Source: Corynebacterium kefirresidentii
GTDB taxonomy: Bacteria; Actinomycetota; Actinomycetes; Mycobacteriales; Mycobacteriaceae
Assembly: GCA_002154655.1 (NCBI GenBank)
Contig: NGUZ01000006.1
Span: 30,943-94,942, forward strand
Length of the DNA: 64,000 nucleotides
Reading direction: 5' to 3'
Positions 27,143-36,814 of this stretch are shown here, one piece after another. Within the stretch, counting starts at the first letter, position 1. Each line of letters begins with the position of its first letter. Both the position numbers and the translations under genes were made by a program. The notes beneath the pieces were generated by a model that saw nothing but the letters and a program-made list of their open reading frames with translations, ran no database searches and had not been told where the DNA came from.

Positions 27143-27475
27143 CTACAAGACAACGTTAACGAGGAGCATATAAAAGGCGGTTCCGCCGAAGATGGACAGC
27201 GCTGATTCACGCTTCCACAGGTGGAGCAGGAAGGTTACCACCACGCCGAGGAGAGCCGCCCAGATGCCCCCAGGGGCACCAGCCTGCCCGTGGACGGTAT
27301 AAACCACCAAAATGGTCATCACACCTACCGGCATCATCATGCCCAGCAATGAAAAGAACTGGCTATCCTTCATCCATTTCACAAAGGAAAAGGGAAGCTG
27401 GCGCAGCACAACGGTAATAAGGCCGACGGGGACCAACACTGCAGCGATGGAAGCAAGCGTAACTCCAGCGGGCAT
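27143..27475 (-). CDS. brnE: AzlD-family small subunit of branched-chain amino acid exporter
   Basis: The 110-residue protein has four hydrophobic segments and the AzlD/BrnE pattern (TVVLRQLPFSFVKWMKDSQFFSLLGMMMPVGVMTILVVY). With BrnF it forms a two-component exporter. In Corynebacterium glutamicum this pair exports isoleucine, leucine, valine and methionine. The ATG overlaps the brnF stop (TAATG), showing translational coupling. The lrp regulator that sits beside brnFE in C. glutamicum is not adjacent here. Confidence 0.88.
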   Translation of the reverse strand: MPAGVTLASIAAVLVPVGLITVVLRQLPFSFVKWMKDSQFFSLLGMMMPVGVMTILVVYTVHGQAGAPGGIWAALLGVVVTFLLHLWKRESALSIFGGTAFYMLLVNVVL

Positions 27476-28203
27476 TAGCGTTCCTCCCGGAATCTCGTAG
27501 ACTCGCCGCGTCTACGCAAGCCAATAGCGGCATCGATGCGGGGAGATGCGTAGCGGATAATAAGCAGAATGAAGTAGGCACTCAGCGCCACCATGAGCAG
27601 TTGTCCTGGGGCGAAGGCTGCAGCAAGGATTCCCACCACCACAGCACTTAACGGCAATGAAAAGTCCTGGTTACTGCGGAAGGAATCCATTGCCAGCACG
27701 ACAAAAAGGGCAACCAGAGCGAATTCCATTCCCTGCACGGAAGAGGGAATCACTCGGCCGGCGAGGGCACCGACGATGCCGCCGCCTACCCACAAGACCT
27801 GACAAAAGATTTGGATAGTGAGTATTCGGTTCCCACTCGGGCGCTCCTCGGCGGGGAGGGAGGAGACGATGGCATAGGTTTCGTCGGTAAGCGCATATGT
27901 GGAATAAGCCCGGCCCACCCGTGAATGAATGCGGTGCCGGGGAAAGGTGAGGCCATAGAGAATATGGCGGAAGTTCACCATGAATCCGGTAACCAACGAA
28001 GCAAAGGCGGAAGCCCCACCGGTAACCATGGAAATGGCCAAGAATTCCATAGAGCCGGCGTAGATGACGAGGGAGAAAATCGGCGTCCACCACCAGCTGA
28101 AACCGGATTGGACCATGAGTAAGCCGAAGGCTAGGCCGAGGGGAATAAGGCCGATCGCGGCGGCCCAGGTATCTCTTAATCCTTGAGAAATATCCGCGCG
28201 CAT
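27475..28203 (-). CDS. brnF: AzlC-family large subunit of branched-chain amino acid exporter
   Basis: The 242-residue polytopic protein (about seven helices) has the AzlC pattern: DTWAAAIGLIPLGLAFGLLMVQSG, YAGSMEFLAISMVTGGASAFASLVTGFMVNFRHILYGL and TDETYAIV. Together with BrnE it exports branched-chain amino acids and methionine in corynebacteria. It starts with ATG 28203 and stops within the brnE start. The upstream gene is algH, 40 bp away, with no obvious terminator in between, so a shared transcript is possible. Confidence 0.9.
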   Translation of the reverse strand: MRADISQGLRDTWAAAIGLIPLGLAFGLLMVQSGFSWWWTPIFSLVIYAGSMEFLAISMVTGGASAFASLVTGFMVNFRHILYGLTFPRHRIHSRVGRAYSTYALTDETYAIVSSLPAEERPSGNRILTIQIFCQVLWVGGGIVGALAGRVIPSSVQGMEFALVALFVVLAMDSFRSNQDFSLPLSAVVVGILAAAFAPGQLLMVALSAYFILLIIRYASPRIDAAIGLRRRGESTRFREER

Positions 28204-28242
28204 GCGGGCTAGTCTAGCCCATTGCCTGCAGCGCGATAGGAA

Positions 28243-28839
28243 TTAATTATCTTCCACGTTGACTGGATATGTGGAATAGAGCGGCAGCGGCATGGGTTGA
28301 CGTTTCATAACATCGGCCCAGAGATCGGCCGGGCCTGGAGTAATAACGTCTTGGGCAAGGGCAGGGGAGACGAACCATTCGCCGGCCTCTATTTCCTCTT
28401 CCAGCTGGCCCGGGCCCCATTCGGCATAGCCGGCAAACATGCGCATGCCAGAAACTAGTGGCTCGATCTCTTCTGGGTCCGCGCGCAGATCCACATGTGC
28501 CAGGCGCGGTGCGAGGCGGGTGAGCCGATCTTGTTTGTCCACATCGACGCCCTGTTTAGTCTGCGCGAGCCCAACAACGGATTGTTGATTGAGCGGACCG
28601 CCGATATACAGCGCCTGCGGTTTAGCCACCACGGGAAGCCATTCCGGCAGCACATTGAAAATAGCTACCTCGGAGCGCTTGGTCAGATCCACGCCAAAGG
28701 TCATCATGTCATTGTGCTCAATGACGAGGATGACGGAGCGGGCGAATTCCGGCGAAAGCATGCCCGGAGCAGCGATGAGAAGCTGGCCGGGGGCAGGGTC
28801 GTTGCGCTCGAGGGCGTTAAATAATCTATCGGCAAACAT
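28243..28839 (-). CDS. YqgE/AlgH family protein
   Basis: The 198-residue protein has the AlgH/YqgE signature near the N-terminus (PGQLLIAAPGMLSPEFARSVILVIEHND) and GYAEWGPGQLEEEIEAGEWFV near the C-terminus. The family is widespread, with no established biochemical role despite its name; structures show an unusual alpha-beta fold. The ATG at 28839 overlaps the stop of pcnA (TGATG), indicating co-transcription. A GTG three bases earlier is possible. Confidence 0.9.
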   Translation of the reverse strand: MFADRLFNALERNDPAPGQLLIAAPGMLSPEFARSVILVIEHNDMMTFGVDLTKRSEVAIFNVLPEWLPVVAKPQALYIGGPLNQQSVVGLAQTKQGVDVDKQDRLTRLAPRLAHVDLRADPEEIEPLVSGMRMFAGYAEWGPGQLEEEIEAGEWFVSPALAQDVITPGPADLWADVMKRQPMPLPLYSTYPVNVEDN

Positions 28840-30275
28840 CACTGTTTAGAATCCCACCACTCGCGCAACTTCGCAATCGCTTCCTCGCGCTCGAGGGGGC
28901 CGTGCTCTAGGCGCAGCTCCTTCAGATAGGACCACGCCTGGCCTACCTCTGGGCCGGGCTGAAGGCCGAGGATTTGCATGATCTCGTTGCCGTCAAGGTC
29001 CGGTCGCACGCGAGCCAGGTCCTCCTTGCGGCCGATCTCTTCGATGCGCTCCTCAAGCTGATCATAGGTGCGCTGGAGTCGGCGGGCCTTTTTAGCATTG
29101 CGGGTGGTGCAATCGGCGCGCACCAGCTTATGCAGCCGGGGAAGGAGATCACCGGCGTCGGTGACATAGCGTCGCACGGCAGAATCGGTCCACTGATTTT
29201 CCCCGAACCCGTGGAAGCGCATGTGCAGGTACACCAGCTGGCCGATGGCCTCCGTGGTGGCCTTGGGGTACTTCAACTTACGCAGGCGCTTGCGGGCAAG
29301 CTTGGCGCCCACCACCTCGTGGTGGTGAAAGGACACCTTGCCATCGGTGTTGTCAAAGGTATCCGGTTTGCCAATATCGTGTAGAAGCGCCGCCCAGCGC
29401 AGGACAAGGTCTGGGCCATCTTCTTCTTGGTCCATGGCCTGACGTAGCACCTTCAGCGAGTGAGCATAAACGTCCTTGTGCTGCGCGTGTTCGTCCGCGG
29501 TCATGCGCAATGCCGGGATTTCCGGAAAGATATAGTCCGCGATTCCGGTGGAAACCAGCAGGTCAATGCCGTCCCACGGTGCCGTGCCGCAGATAAGCTT
29601 ATCCAGCTCCACCTGTACGCGCTCTACGGTGATGCGCTGGATCTCGCCGGCCATATCCCGCATGGCATCTACCACCCGATCGGCCACGCGAAATTCCAGC
29701 TGGGACGCAAAACGCGCCGCCCGCAGCATGCGGAGCGGATCATCGTGGAAGGAGATTTCCGGCTTGTCCGGGGTATCGAGCACCCGGTCGGCCACATCCT
29801 GGAGGCCGTGGAGGGGATCGTGGAAGGTAAAAGAGGCGTCGGCAAGCAGCTCGATGGCCATCGCATTGACCTTAAAGTCACGCCGCACTAGGTCACCTTC
29901 CAAGGTGTCACCATAGACCACCTCAGGGTTGCGGGACTGGCCATCATAAGAATCGGAACGGAAGGTGGTGATCTCAATCTGCTGGCCCTTATAGGCCGCG
30001 GAGACGGTACCGAAGTCGATGCCGGTATCCCACACGGTCTCAGCCCACTCATCCAAGATCTCTTTAACCACGTCCGGGCGGGCCGGAGTGGTAAAGTCCA
30101 GGTCATTTCCCAAGCGGCCCAAAAGCGCATCGCGCACAGAGCCGCCTACGAGGTAGAGCGAGTAGCCACGGGCGGCAAATTTCTCCACCAAACCGCCCAG
30201 CAGGTCGCTGAGGGAGGAGACGGTGGATTCCGCGCGGGCAAGAACGCCAATTAGCTGAGTGTCCTGAAAATTCAC
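28839..30275 (-). CDS. pcnA: CCA tRNA nucleotidyltransferase
   Basis: The 478-residue enzyme adds or repairs the 3' CCA of tRNAs. The nucleotidyltransferase head shows [20 protein letters not shown], with the DxD metal site and [11 protein letters not shown]; the HD domain has LLHDIGKP (about residue 280) and FHHHEVVGA. Start is GTG 30275 (MNFQDTQL-like); the longer frame upstream overlaps the divergent NUDIX gene. Only 28 bp separate the two divergent starts. This order (pcnA divergent from NUDIX) is conserved with M. tuberculosis Rv3907c/Rv3908. Confidence 0.95.
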   Translation of the reverse strand: MNFQDTQLIGVLARAESTVSSLSDLLGGLVEKFAARGYSLYLVGGSVRDALLGRLGNDLDFTTPARPDVVKEILDEWAETVWDTGIDFGTVSAAYKGQQIEITTFRSDSYDGQSRNPEVVYGDTLEGDLVRRDFKVNAMAIELLADASFTFHDPLHGLQDVADRVLDTPDKPEISFHDDPLRMLRAARFASQLEFRVADRVVDAMRDMAGEIQRITVERVQVELDKLICGTAPWDGIDLLVSTGIADYIFPEIPALRMTADEHAQHKDVYAHSLKVLRQAMDQEEDGPDLVLRWAALLHDIGKPDTFDNTDGKVSFHHHEVVGAKLARKRLRKLKYPKATTEAIGQLVYLHMRFHGFGENQWTDSAVRRYVTDAGDLLPRLHKLVRADCTTRNAKKARRLQRTYDQLEERIEEIGRKEDLARVRPDLDGNEIMQILGLQPGPEVGQAWSYLKELRLEHGPLEREEAIAKLREWWDSKQ

Positions 30276-30303
30276 GGGTGAGAGTCTACTACGATTGGCA
30301 GGG

Positions 30304-30957
30304 ATGACTAACCAAGAACAGGGCCCCTCTAAGGGAGGCGGCCGCAACCGTAACCGGTCCCGGCGCAGGCGGCGCCGCCGGCCGGATAATCGCGCGCGCC
30401 GCAGCACTCAGCAGCGCAGGCCCTACCGCGGTGGCAATGGCCAATCCACGGCCATGGAAACCCGCGATGAAACCTCCGCCGGCGGCCTTGTTGTCTCTGG
30501 TTTGGCGGAGTGTGTCGATGGCACTGGCCAGGTAGATCTTTCCAGGCTTTATGTGGCGCTCATCGGCCGCCTCGACCGTCGCGGACGCCTGCTGTGGTCC
30601 ATGCCTAAAGGCCACGTAGAAAATGGCGAGGCCAAGGAAGTCACCGCAGAGCGCGAGGTATGGGAGGAAACCGGCATTTCCGGTGAGGTTTTTGCAGACC
30701 TCGGCATGATTGATTATTGGTTCGTCTCTGATGGGGTGCGTATCCATAAGACAGTGCATCATCACTTGCTGCGCTTTGTAGACGGCATCATGAACGATGA
30801 GGATCCGGAGGTCACCGAGGTCTCATGGATTCCCGTCTCTGAACTCATCGAGCATTTGGCCTACGCCGACGAGCGCAAATTGGCGCGCATCGCGCATGAT
30901 CTCCTTCCCGATCTCGCACGAAAGGAAGCCGCCGCGGGGAAAGTGACCCCACGGTAA
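30304..30957 (+). CDS. NUDIX hydrolase with Arg-rich N-terminus (MutT4-like)
   Basis: The 217-residue protein has a NUDIX box ([11 protein letters not shown] then REVWEETGI, about 102-124) and [20 protein letters not shown] before it. A very basic N-terminal tail (residues 9-34, including [15 protein letters not shown]) precedes the fold. By position and sequence it matches M. tuberculosis Rv3908, called MutT4; the substrate is likely a nucleotide diphosphate derivative but unproven. ATG 30304 is chosen over a TTG 9 bp upstream. It overlaps the next gene start (TAATG). Confidence 0.9.
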   Translation: MTNQEQGPSKGGGRNRNRSRRRRRRRPDNRARRSTQQRRPYRGGNGQSTAMETRDETSAGGLVVSGLAECVDGTGQVDLSRLYVALIGRLDRRGRLLWSMPKGHVENGEAKEVTAEREVWEETGISGEVFADLGMIDYWFVSDGVRIHKTVHHHLLRFVDGIMNDEDPEVTEVSWIPVSELIEHLAYADERKLARIAHDLLPDLARKEAAAGKVTPR

Positions 30958-33152
30958 TGCGCCAACGCCTGAAGTCTTGGGCCGCCGTGGGCGGCTGCCT
31001 GGCGGTAGCGGGGTGGGGATTGTGCCTGCCGCTGCCAGAGGCTGCCGCGCAGATGGATTCGGCTGCGGGAAAACAGCAGGATATCCAGGCATGGTTGGGC
31101 GCGCGCGGACCAGAGCGGGCCACTCTCGATCTCATCGCGGCCGAACCCTTCACCGTGGGCAAGGAACTGAAACTTACCTTCCAGGTACACAATCCCACCG
31201 ATGAGGCCATGGAAGACCTCCAGTTGACCAGCCGCCGTGGCGATGCCGTGGAGAGTACTGCACAGGCCCGCACGCAGCTGGCCACCGGCGAATTCCCGTA
31301 TTACGGCCCCAGCACCACCACCGCGCCCCTGCAACCGGGCGAAACCCGAGAGGTTACCTTCCAGGTTCCCACCTCCTTACACGGCGAGCAGACCCTAGCC
31401 ATCGAAGACGCCGGCGCCTATCCGCTGCTATTTACCCTCACCGGCACTGTCGGCGGCGAAGCGGTCAGCTTTGCGGAAGAACGCCTAATAGGCCAGGTGC
31501 AGGGAAAGAAGCAGGCGCTTGGCGATGCCCCCTCGGAGCCCAAACCCCACGACCTCACCGTGGTCTATCCCATCAGTGCCGATATCGACTCGGTACCAGG
31601 CGGCGCTGGGGGAGAAGACCTTATTCTCGCCTCCGATGAGCTAGCCACCGAGCTGGCTGAGGGCGGCCGGCTCGATCGCTTGGTGAGCACCTATGCGGAC
31701 CACGATCTGCGCGGGGCAGGCTGCGTAGCCATCGATCCCGCACTCTTGGACACGGTCAACCGCATGGCGGAGGGCTATAAGGTGGGTTCTGCCCGCCCGG
31801 CTCAGGCGGAGCGTCCTAAGCGCCTGCGTGATTCGTGGTTCAATAACAACGACGATGTGCACCTCGAACCCGGCACTGGCAAAGAGGATGCCGCCCGCTG
31901 GCTCAAGCGCCTGCGTGAACTCGATTGCTTTATGTCTATGCCGTGGGCAAACGCTAATGCCTCATCCGTGGCCAAGGCGAATAATCCCTTCCTTACTTAC
32001 GAGGGGCTGCAGCGCGGCAACCACACCATCGAGCGAATCCTCGGCACTAAGCCAGCCACCTCTGTCCTCGCGGTTGGCTCCGGCTATGTGGATCAACAAC
32101 TGCCCCTGCCCGCACTGGTGGCTGATAATACTTCGTGGCCTGGCCGCGCCGTGACTTTCGACGCCTCCCTGGGCGCCCTTTTAGCCCAAACCGGCTCCAA
32201 GCCACAGACGGTGGGCTATTCCAACCCGGAGCTACGCTATGATTACTCGCTCGATTCCGAACTTTCCCGCGCCATCACCGGCGGCGCCGCGTTGAGTTTG
32301 GCCGCTAGCGATGACACCGTGGCGCGTTTGCCCAATTATTTGGATCCCAGCGCCGCCGAATACGCGCTTGACTCCGCCGAAGCGCTCATCGATTCCGGCC
32401 AGTCCCATCCGCGTACCGTCGGCAGCCTCAAGCAGGAGACCGCCGTTCCGGGGTCACTGCCTGGCAGTCCCTTTAGTGATCCCGCCGCCTTCGCCGAATC
32501 CGATATCGTCCGCGTGGAGCAGCAGGCCCGCTATACCGATGAGCTGATGAATATCATGGTCGATGATCCAGATATCGCACTGACTCCCTATGAATTCGTC
32601 CTGCCTTTGCGCCGGGATTTGCTGGCCGCGCTCTCGCTGACCAACCGCGATAGCTTGGGCAGCAATGCTGAAGCGCGACGAAGGTTCACCCGCACGATGG
32701 ATGTGCATTCAAATACTTTGCGCGATCTGCGATCTTCTGTGGCGCTTATCCCACCGGGCAATGTTTATACCCGCGTATCCGAGTCATCGCCGCTGCTCAT
32801 CGTGGCAGAAAATGGGCTTCCGCTACCGGTAGAGGCCAAGCTGCAATACGATGCCCCCGATGGCGCGCGCCTCAACACGCCCAAGAGTGTCCGTATTCCG
32901 GCCAAGGGCTCTATTACTGTATCCATGACCGCCGATATGCCTAAGGACGTCGATCGCACAGACATTGGCCTGTGGCTTGCCACCCCAGAAAAGCAAACCA
33001 TCTCGGAGCCGATCAGTATCGCTGTGCAAACGCGTGCCGGTATCGTAAGCGTGTATGGCGTCGGCATAGCCGGCGCTCTTGCGCTGGTCCTCGCCACTCT
33101 CTTCCGGCTAGGCCGCCATCGGCGCAAAAAATCACAAAGGCTTAAAAAGTAA
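30957..33152 (+). CDS. DUF6049-family exported membrane-anchored protein
   Basis: The 731-residue protein has a signal peptide ([20 protein letters not shown], cleavage near AAAQ), a long extracytoplasmic part of unknown fold with Ig-like stretches (LKLTFQVHNPTDEAMEDLQL), and one C-terminal helix (about 700-720) followed by a basic tail (RRKKSQRLKK). It is the counterpart of M. tuberculosis Rv3909, always found beside murJ. That neighbourhood suggests a role with MurJ at the envelope, but no activity is established. The start codon overlaps the NUDIX stop. Confidence 0.88.
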   Translation: MRQRLKSWAAVGGCLAVAGWGLCLPLPEAAAQMDSAAGKQQDIQAWLGARGPERATLDLIAAEPFTVGKELKLTFQVHNPTDEAMEDLQLTSRRGDAVESTAQARTQLATGEFPYYGPSTTTAPLQPGETREVTFQVPTSLHGEQTLAIEDAGAYPLLFTLTGTVGGEAVSFAEERLIGQVQGKKQALGDAPSEPKPHDLTVVYPISADIDSVPGGAGGEDLILASDELATELAEGGRLDRLVSTYADHDLRGAGCVAIDPALLDTVNRMAEGYKVGSARPAQAERPKRLRDSWFNNNDDVHLEPGTGKEDAARWLKRLRELDCFMSMPWANANASSVAKANNPFLTYEGLQRGNHTIERILGTKPATSVLAVGSGYVDQQLPLPALVADNTSWPGRAVTFDASLGALLAQTGSKPQTVGYSNPELRYDYSLDSELSRAITGGAALSLAASDDTVARLPNYLDPSAAEYALDSAEALIDSGQSHPRTVGSLKQETAVPGSLPGSPFSDPAAFAESDIVRVEQQARYTDELMNIMVDDPDIALTPYEFVLPLRRDLLAALSLTNRDSLGSNAEARRRFTRTMDVHSNTLRDLRSSVALIPPGNVYTRVSESSPLLIVAENGLPLPVEAKLQYDAPDGARLNTPKSVRIPAKGSITVSMTADMPKDVDRTDIGLWLATPEKQTISEPISIAVQTRAGIVSVYGVGIAGALALVLATLFRLGRHRRKKSQRLKK

Positions 33153-33170
33153 GTTGAAGTTGTATCCTCT

Positions 33171-36100
33171 ATGACTGATAAAACTGGCCGCGAGGCCGAA
33201 CACGTGGAGAAGTCACCTGCGGGTGTAGTTGACCCGAAGGATGCCGCCGTGCCGGCAGAGCACCCCGCCCCAGCGGGTGCCCGCGGCCGAATCGTCCGCG
33301 CCTCTCCTCCCGCTCCGGTGCCAGAAAAGCGCCCCACGCCCGCGGTGCAGGACACCACCGTTCCTCCCAAGAAGGACAAGTCCGCGCTCACCGGACGCAA
33401 CGCGGAAAACGAATCATCCAATCAGGACGTCATCCGCGCGACGGGCACGATGGCCATCGCGACGCTGTTATCCCGCGTCACCGGCTTCCTGCGCCAGATG
33501 CTCATCGGCGCCACTCTCGGCGCCACGGTGGGCACCGCGTTTAGTAGCGCCAACCAGATCCCCAACCTCGTCACCGAGATCGTATTGGGTGCCGTGCTGA
33601 CCTCTCTGGTCGTGCCCGTCCTCGTACGCGCCGAAAAAGAAGACACGGACCGCGGCGAGACCTTTGTCCGGCGGCTATTTACCCTGGCCTTTTCCATCCT
33701 GGGCATAGTCACCATCGCCTCCGTGGTGCTCGCACCCTTCTTAACGAGGATGATGCTGCCGGAAGATTCCAAGGCCAATGCCGTGCAGGCAACCTCCTTG
33801 GCCTTCTTATTGCTGCCGCAGATCCTCTTCTACGGCCTCTTCGCCCTCTTCCAGGCCGTTCTTAATACTAAGAATATCTTTGGTCCAGGTGCGTGGGCAC
33901 CGGTAGTCAATAACGTCATCTCCATTAGCGTGCTGCTGGCTTATCGCTTCCTGCCCGGCCAGCTCGACCCGCACGAGCCCACTCCGGTGGCCGATCCTCA
34001 CGTCATGCTATTGGGCTTGGGCACCACCACGGCGGTGATGGTGCAATGCCTCATCTTGTTGCCGTACCTCAAAAAGGCCGGCATTAACCTGCGCCCCAAG
34101 TGGGGCTTGGATGCCCGCATCAAGCAATTCGGTGGCATGGCTCTGGCCATCATTACCTATGTGGCTATCTCCCAGCTGGGCTATGTGATCACCTCCCGCG
34201 TAGCCGCCTATGCGGATGCCGGCGCCCCGCTGGTCTATCAGAATGCCTGGCTCATGCTGCAGGTGCCCTATGGCGTAATCGGCGTGACGCTGCTGACGGC
34301 CATCATGCCGCGCCTGTCCCGCAATGCCGCCGACGGCGATGTTGATGCCGTAGTCCGCGATCTGACCTTGGGCTCAAAACTGACCTTCATCGCGCTTATC
34401 CCCATCGTCATTTTCATGACCGGCTTTGGTGTACCAATCGCCCGGGCCCTCTTCCAATACGGTGCCTACGGCGCCGAGAGCGCCGAGCAGCTCGGCCTGA
34501 CCATCAGCTTCTCCGCCTTCACGCTCATCCCGTATGCCTTGGTGCTGCTGCACCTGCGCGTGTTCTATGCCCGCGAGGAAGCCTGGACGCCGACCTTCAT
34601 CATCGCCGGCATCACGCTGACCAAGATCGTCCTTACGCTTTTGGCCCCGTTGATGACGTCCAACCCGGACCGCGTGGTGATTTTGCTCGGTACGGCCAAT
34701 GGCTTTGGCTTCGTCTCCGGTGCGGTCATCGGTGGCTTCTTGCTCAAGCGCAAGCTCGGCAGCCTCGGCGGCAAAGCCGTCACGCAGACCGTGCTGTGGG
34801 CTTCTGGTGCCGGTCTCGTAGGCTTGGTTGTCTCCTGGGTGCTGTACTGGGGCGTGAATTACCTCCTGCCAGAGAATTTGCCCTCCATCGTCTCGCTGAT
34901 CAAGGTCGCGGTGCTTGGAGTCATCTTCCTCATCGCCACCGGCCTGGTGCTCTCTAAGTCCTCCTTGCCGGAGGTCCAGAACCTGGCCCGCGCCTTGCAG
35001 CGCATCCCGGGCATGTCCCGCTTCATCAAGGTCGATTCCTCCAAGGCTATCGAGCTGGAGGAGCCCGACGTGCCGGAAATCCGGCCGGTATTCACCCAGG
35101 ACGCCTTCAATGCCACCCTGGTACCGCCACCAATGTCCGCCGGTATCGTCCGCGGCCCACGCCTCGTGCCGGGCGCCCCGGTATCGGATGGTCGCTTCCG
35201 CTTGCTCCAAGATCACGGTGCGGTCACCGGTGCACAGTTCTGGCAAGCACGCGAGCAGTCCACCGGCCGCCTAGTCGCGTTGACGTTCGTCGATACCAAT
35301 AGCCTGGCGCCGATTGCGCCATCGACTCCGGGAGTTGCCGCCCGCCGCTCCGCTGAGATTTCGCGCAATACCCGCCGCCTTGCCGAGCTGGAGCTCGATA
35401 CCGTGGCAGATAATATCCAAGTCCTGTCCTACCGCACGGGCTGCCTGGTGGTGGCGGATTGGTTCGAGGGCACCTCCCTCAAGCAGGTGGCTGAGGCCGA
35501 TAACCTCGACCCCCATTCTGTGGCTCGTGCTACTGCGCCGCTATTTGCTGACGCCGCCGCTGCCCACGATGCCGGCCTCATCCTCGGCGTGGAACACCGC
35601 GACCGCTTCCGCGTCTCTACCGACGGTGTAGTCAAGGTGGCCTTCCCCGCCGTACTGGATGGCACCTCCGCCGCCACCGACCGCGAGGCTCTCAGCTCCG
35701 CCCTAGAGCTGCTCGTGGAGTCCACGGAGCCTTCGCCGAAGAAGCTGCGCGATATTTCTGAAGATGCCAACCTCTCGGCCGACGAGGCCGCCCAGCGCGT
35801 CGAGGACGCGCACTTTGCCCTCGATAGTGCTGATGAGGACAGCCGCGAGGAAAAGATGGAACAGCTGCAAGAGGCAAAGTCGCTGACCTTGGCCGGCATC
35901 GCCCAGCGCCTGCACGACTTCGCACCGGAGGAACCAGAAGAAGCACCCGAGGCCTTGCCGGTTAAGGCGGAAGAAGAACCAGCACAAGAGGATGACCCAG
36001 CCCAAGAACCCGGTTTTGGCGGCCGCGGTTATTCCGGTTCCGGCGTCATCGTCATCGGTATCTTCGCCACCATCTTCGTCGTGGCAATGGCTGCGCTCAC

Positions 36101-36599
36101 CACCTGGATCATGTCCTTGCTCAGCAATGTGGAGGCGCCTAACCCGGTCAGCGAAACCATCCACGGCAGCACGGACATTCCGGATACCCCGCCGGTGCGT
36201 CTCCAGCCTTCCTCTGCGATTACCGTCCCTGATAACAAGGACGACGCTGCGCTTATCGACGGCAAAACGGCCACCACCTGGTCCACCGAAGAGGAGGACA
36301 CCGGCATCCTCGTCACTGTGGATTCGCCAACGCACTTCGCAGTCTTGCCGGTGGTGCAATCCAATTCGACTGGGGCGAAATATGCCGTCTATGGCGTTAA
36401 TCGTGACCGCTTCAACCCAGAAAACCCACAGGCCGGTTCTCTGTACCAACTGGCAAGAGGCAAGTTCAAAAACGGCAAGGAAGACATCGAGCTGGAGAAA
36501 ACCCCCGAGCAATTCGACGGGCTGCTGCTCATGATCACCGAGCTACCCAAGTCCAATAAGGCAACCATCGCAGACATTGGGCTCGTTGGACAGCCCTAG
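33171..36599 (+). CDS. murJ: MurJ lipid II flippase fused to a pseudokinase and extracytoplasmic domain
   Basis: The 1142-residue protein has a Pro/charged cytoplasmic tail (1-80), then the MATE-like MurJ core with 14 helices (about 85-610; GTMAIATLLSRVTGFLRQMLIGATLG). A cytoplasmic kinase-like domain follows (about 650-900: GRFRLLQDHGAVTGAQFWQAREQ), lacking the VAIK lysine (ALTFVD) and HRD/DFG motifs. A single helix (about 957-985) leads to an outside domain resembling a discoidin fold (ALIDGKTATTWSTEEE). This matches M. tuberculosis MviN (Rv3910), whose phosphorylated pseudokinase recruits FhaA. It flips lipid II for peptidoglycan synthesis. Confidence 0.95.
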   Translation: MTDKTGREAEHVEKSPAGVVDPKDAAVPAEHPAPAGARGRIVRASPPAPVPEKRPTPAVQDTTVPPKKDKSALTGRNAENESSNQDVIRATGTMAIATLLSRVTGFLRQMLIGATLGATVGTAFSSANQIPNLVTEIVLGAVLTSLVVPVLVRAEKEDTDRGETFVRRLFTLAFSILGIVTIASVVLAPFLTRMMLPEDSKANAVQATSLAFLLLPQILFYGLFALFQAVLNTKNIFGPGAWAPVVNNVISISVLLAYRFLPGQLDPHEPTPVADPHVMLLGLGTTTAVMVQCLILLPYLKKAGINLRPKWGLDARIKQFGGMALAIITYVAISQLGYVITSRVAAYADAGAPLVYQNAWLMLQVPYGVIGVTLLTAIMPRLSRNAADGDVDAVVRDLTLGSKLTFIALIPIVIFMTGFGVPIARALFQYGAYGAESAEQLGLTISFSAFTLIPYALVLLHLRVFYAREEAWTPTFIIAGITLTKIVLTLLAPLMTSNPDRVVILLGTANGFGFVSGAVIGGFLLKRKLGSLGGKAVTQTVLWASGAGLVGLVVSWVLYWGVNYLLPENLPSIVSLIKVAVLGVIFLIATGLVLSKSSLPEVQNLARALQRIPGMSRFIKVDSSKAIELEEPDVPEIRPVFTQDAFNATLVPPPMSAGIVRGPRLVPGAPVSDGRFRLLQDHGAVTGAQFWQAREQSTGRLVALTFVDTNSLAPIAPSTPGVAARRSAEISRNTRRLAELELDTVADNIQVLSYRTGCLVVADWFEGTSLKQVAEADNLDPHSVARATAPLFADAAAAHDAGLILGVEHRDRFRVSTDGVVKVAFPAVLDGTSAATDREALSSALELLVESTEPSPKKLRDISEDANLSADEAAQRVEDAHFALDSADEDSREEKMEQLQEAKSLTLAGIAQRLHDFAPEEPEEAPEALPVKAEEEPAQEDDPAQEPGFGGRGYSGSGVIVIGIFATIFVVAMAALTTWIMSLLSNVEAPNPVSETIHGSTDIPDTPPVRLQPSSAITVPDNKDDAALIDGKTATTWSTEEEDTGILVTVDSPTHFAVLPVVQSNSTGAKYAVYGVNRDRFNPENPQAGSLYQLARGKFKNGKEDIELEKTPEQFDGLLLMITELPKSNKATIADIGLVGQP

Positions 36600-36644
36600 G
36601 AAAACTTCGGATACGTGAACCCACATTGCGGTCCATGAAATAAC

Positions 36645-36688
36645 GGCCGAACTGAAGAAAATCGCCTTCAGTTCGGCCTTAATTTTTA
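36645..36688 (+). terminator. Terminator after murJ
   Basis: A perfect 13-bp stem (GGCCGAACTGAAG / CTTCAGTTCGGCC) with an 8-nt loop is followed by TTAATTTTT, 45 bp past the stop. Confidence 0.9.
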
Positions 36689-36746
36689 TTTTTCCTCAAC
36701 ACAAAACTCCATGAGCTGCGATTTCTAAACTTTTTTACTTCAAGTG

Positions 36747-36774
36747 TTGACTATTTAGGAGTAGTGCGTACACT
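36747..36774 (+). promoter_or_regulatory. Vegetative promoter for yceI
   Basis: TTGACT (-35, 36747-36752) and TACACT (-10, 36769-36774) with 16-bp spacing, 41 bp upstream of the start codon. Confidence 0.75.
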
Positions 36775-36814
36775 GTGGGGTGTAACGCAAGCAACAATCT
36801 TAGGAGTATTCACT

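Noticed and set aside
34374-35246. 290-codon minus-strand open frame opposite murJ
   Set aside because: Low-complexity Glu/Gln/His-rich antisense product, typical of a shadow frame.
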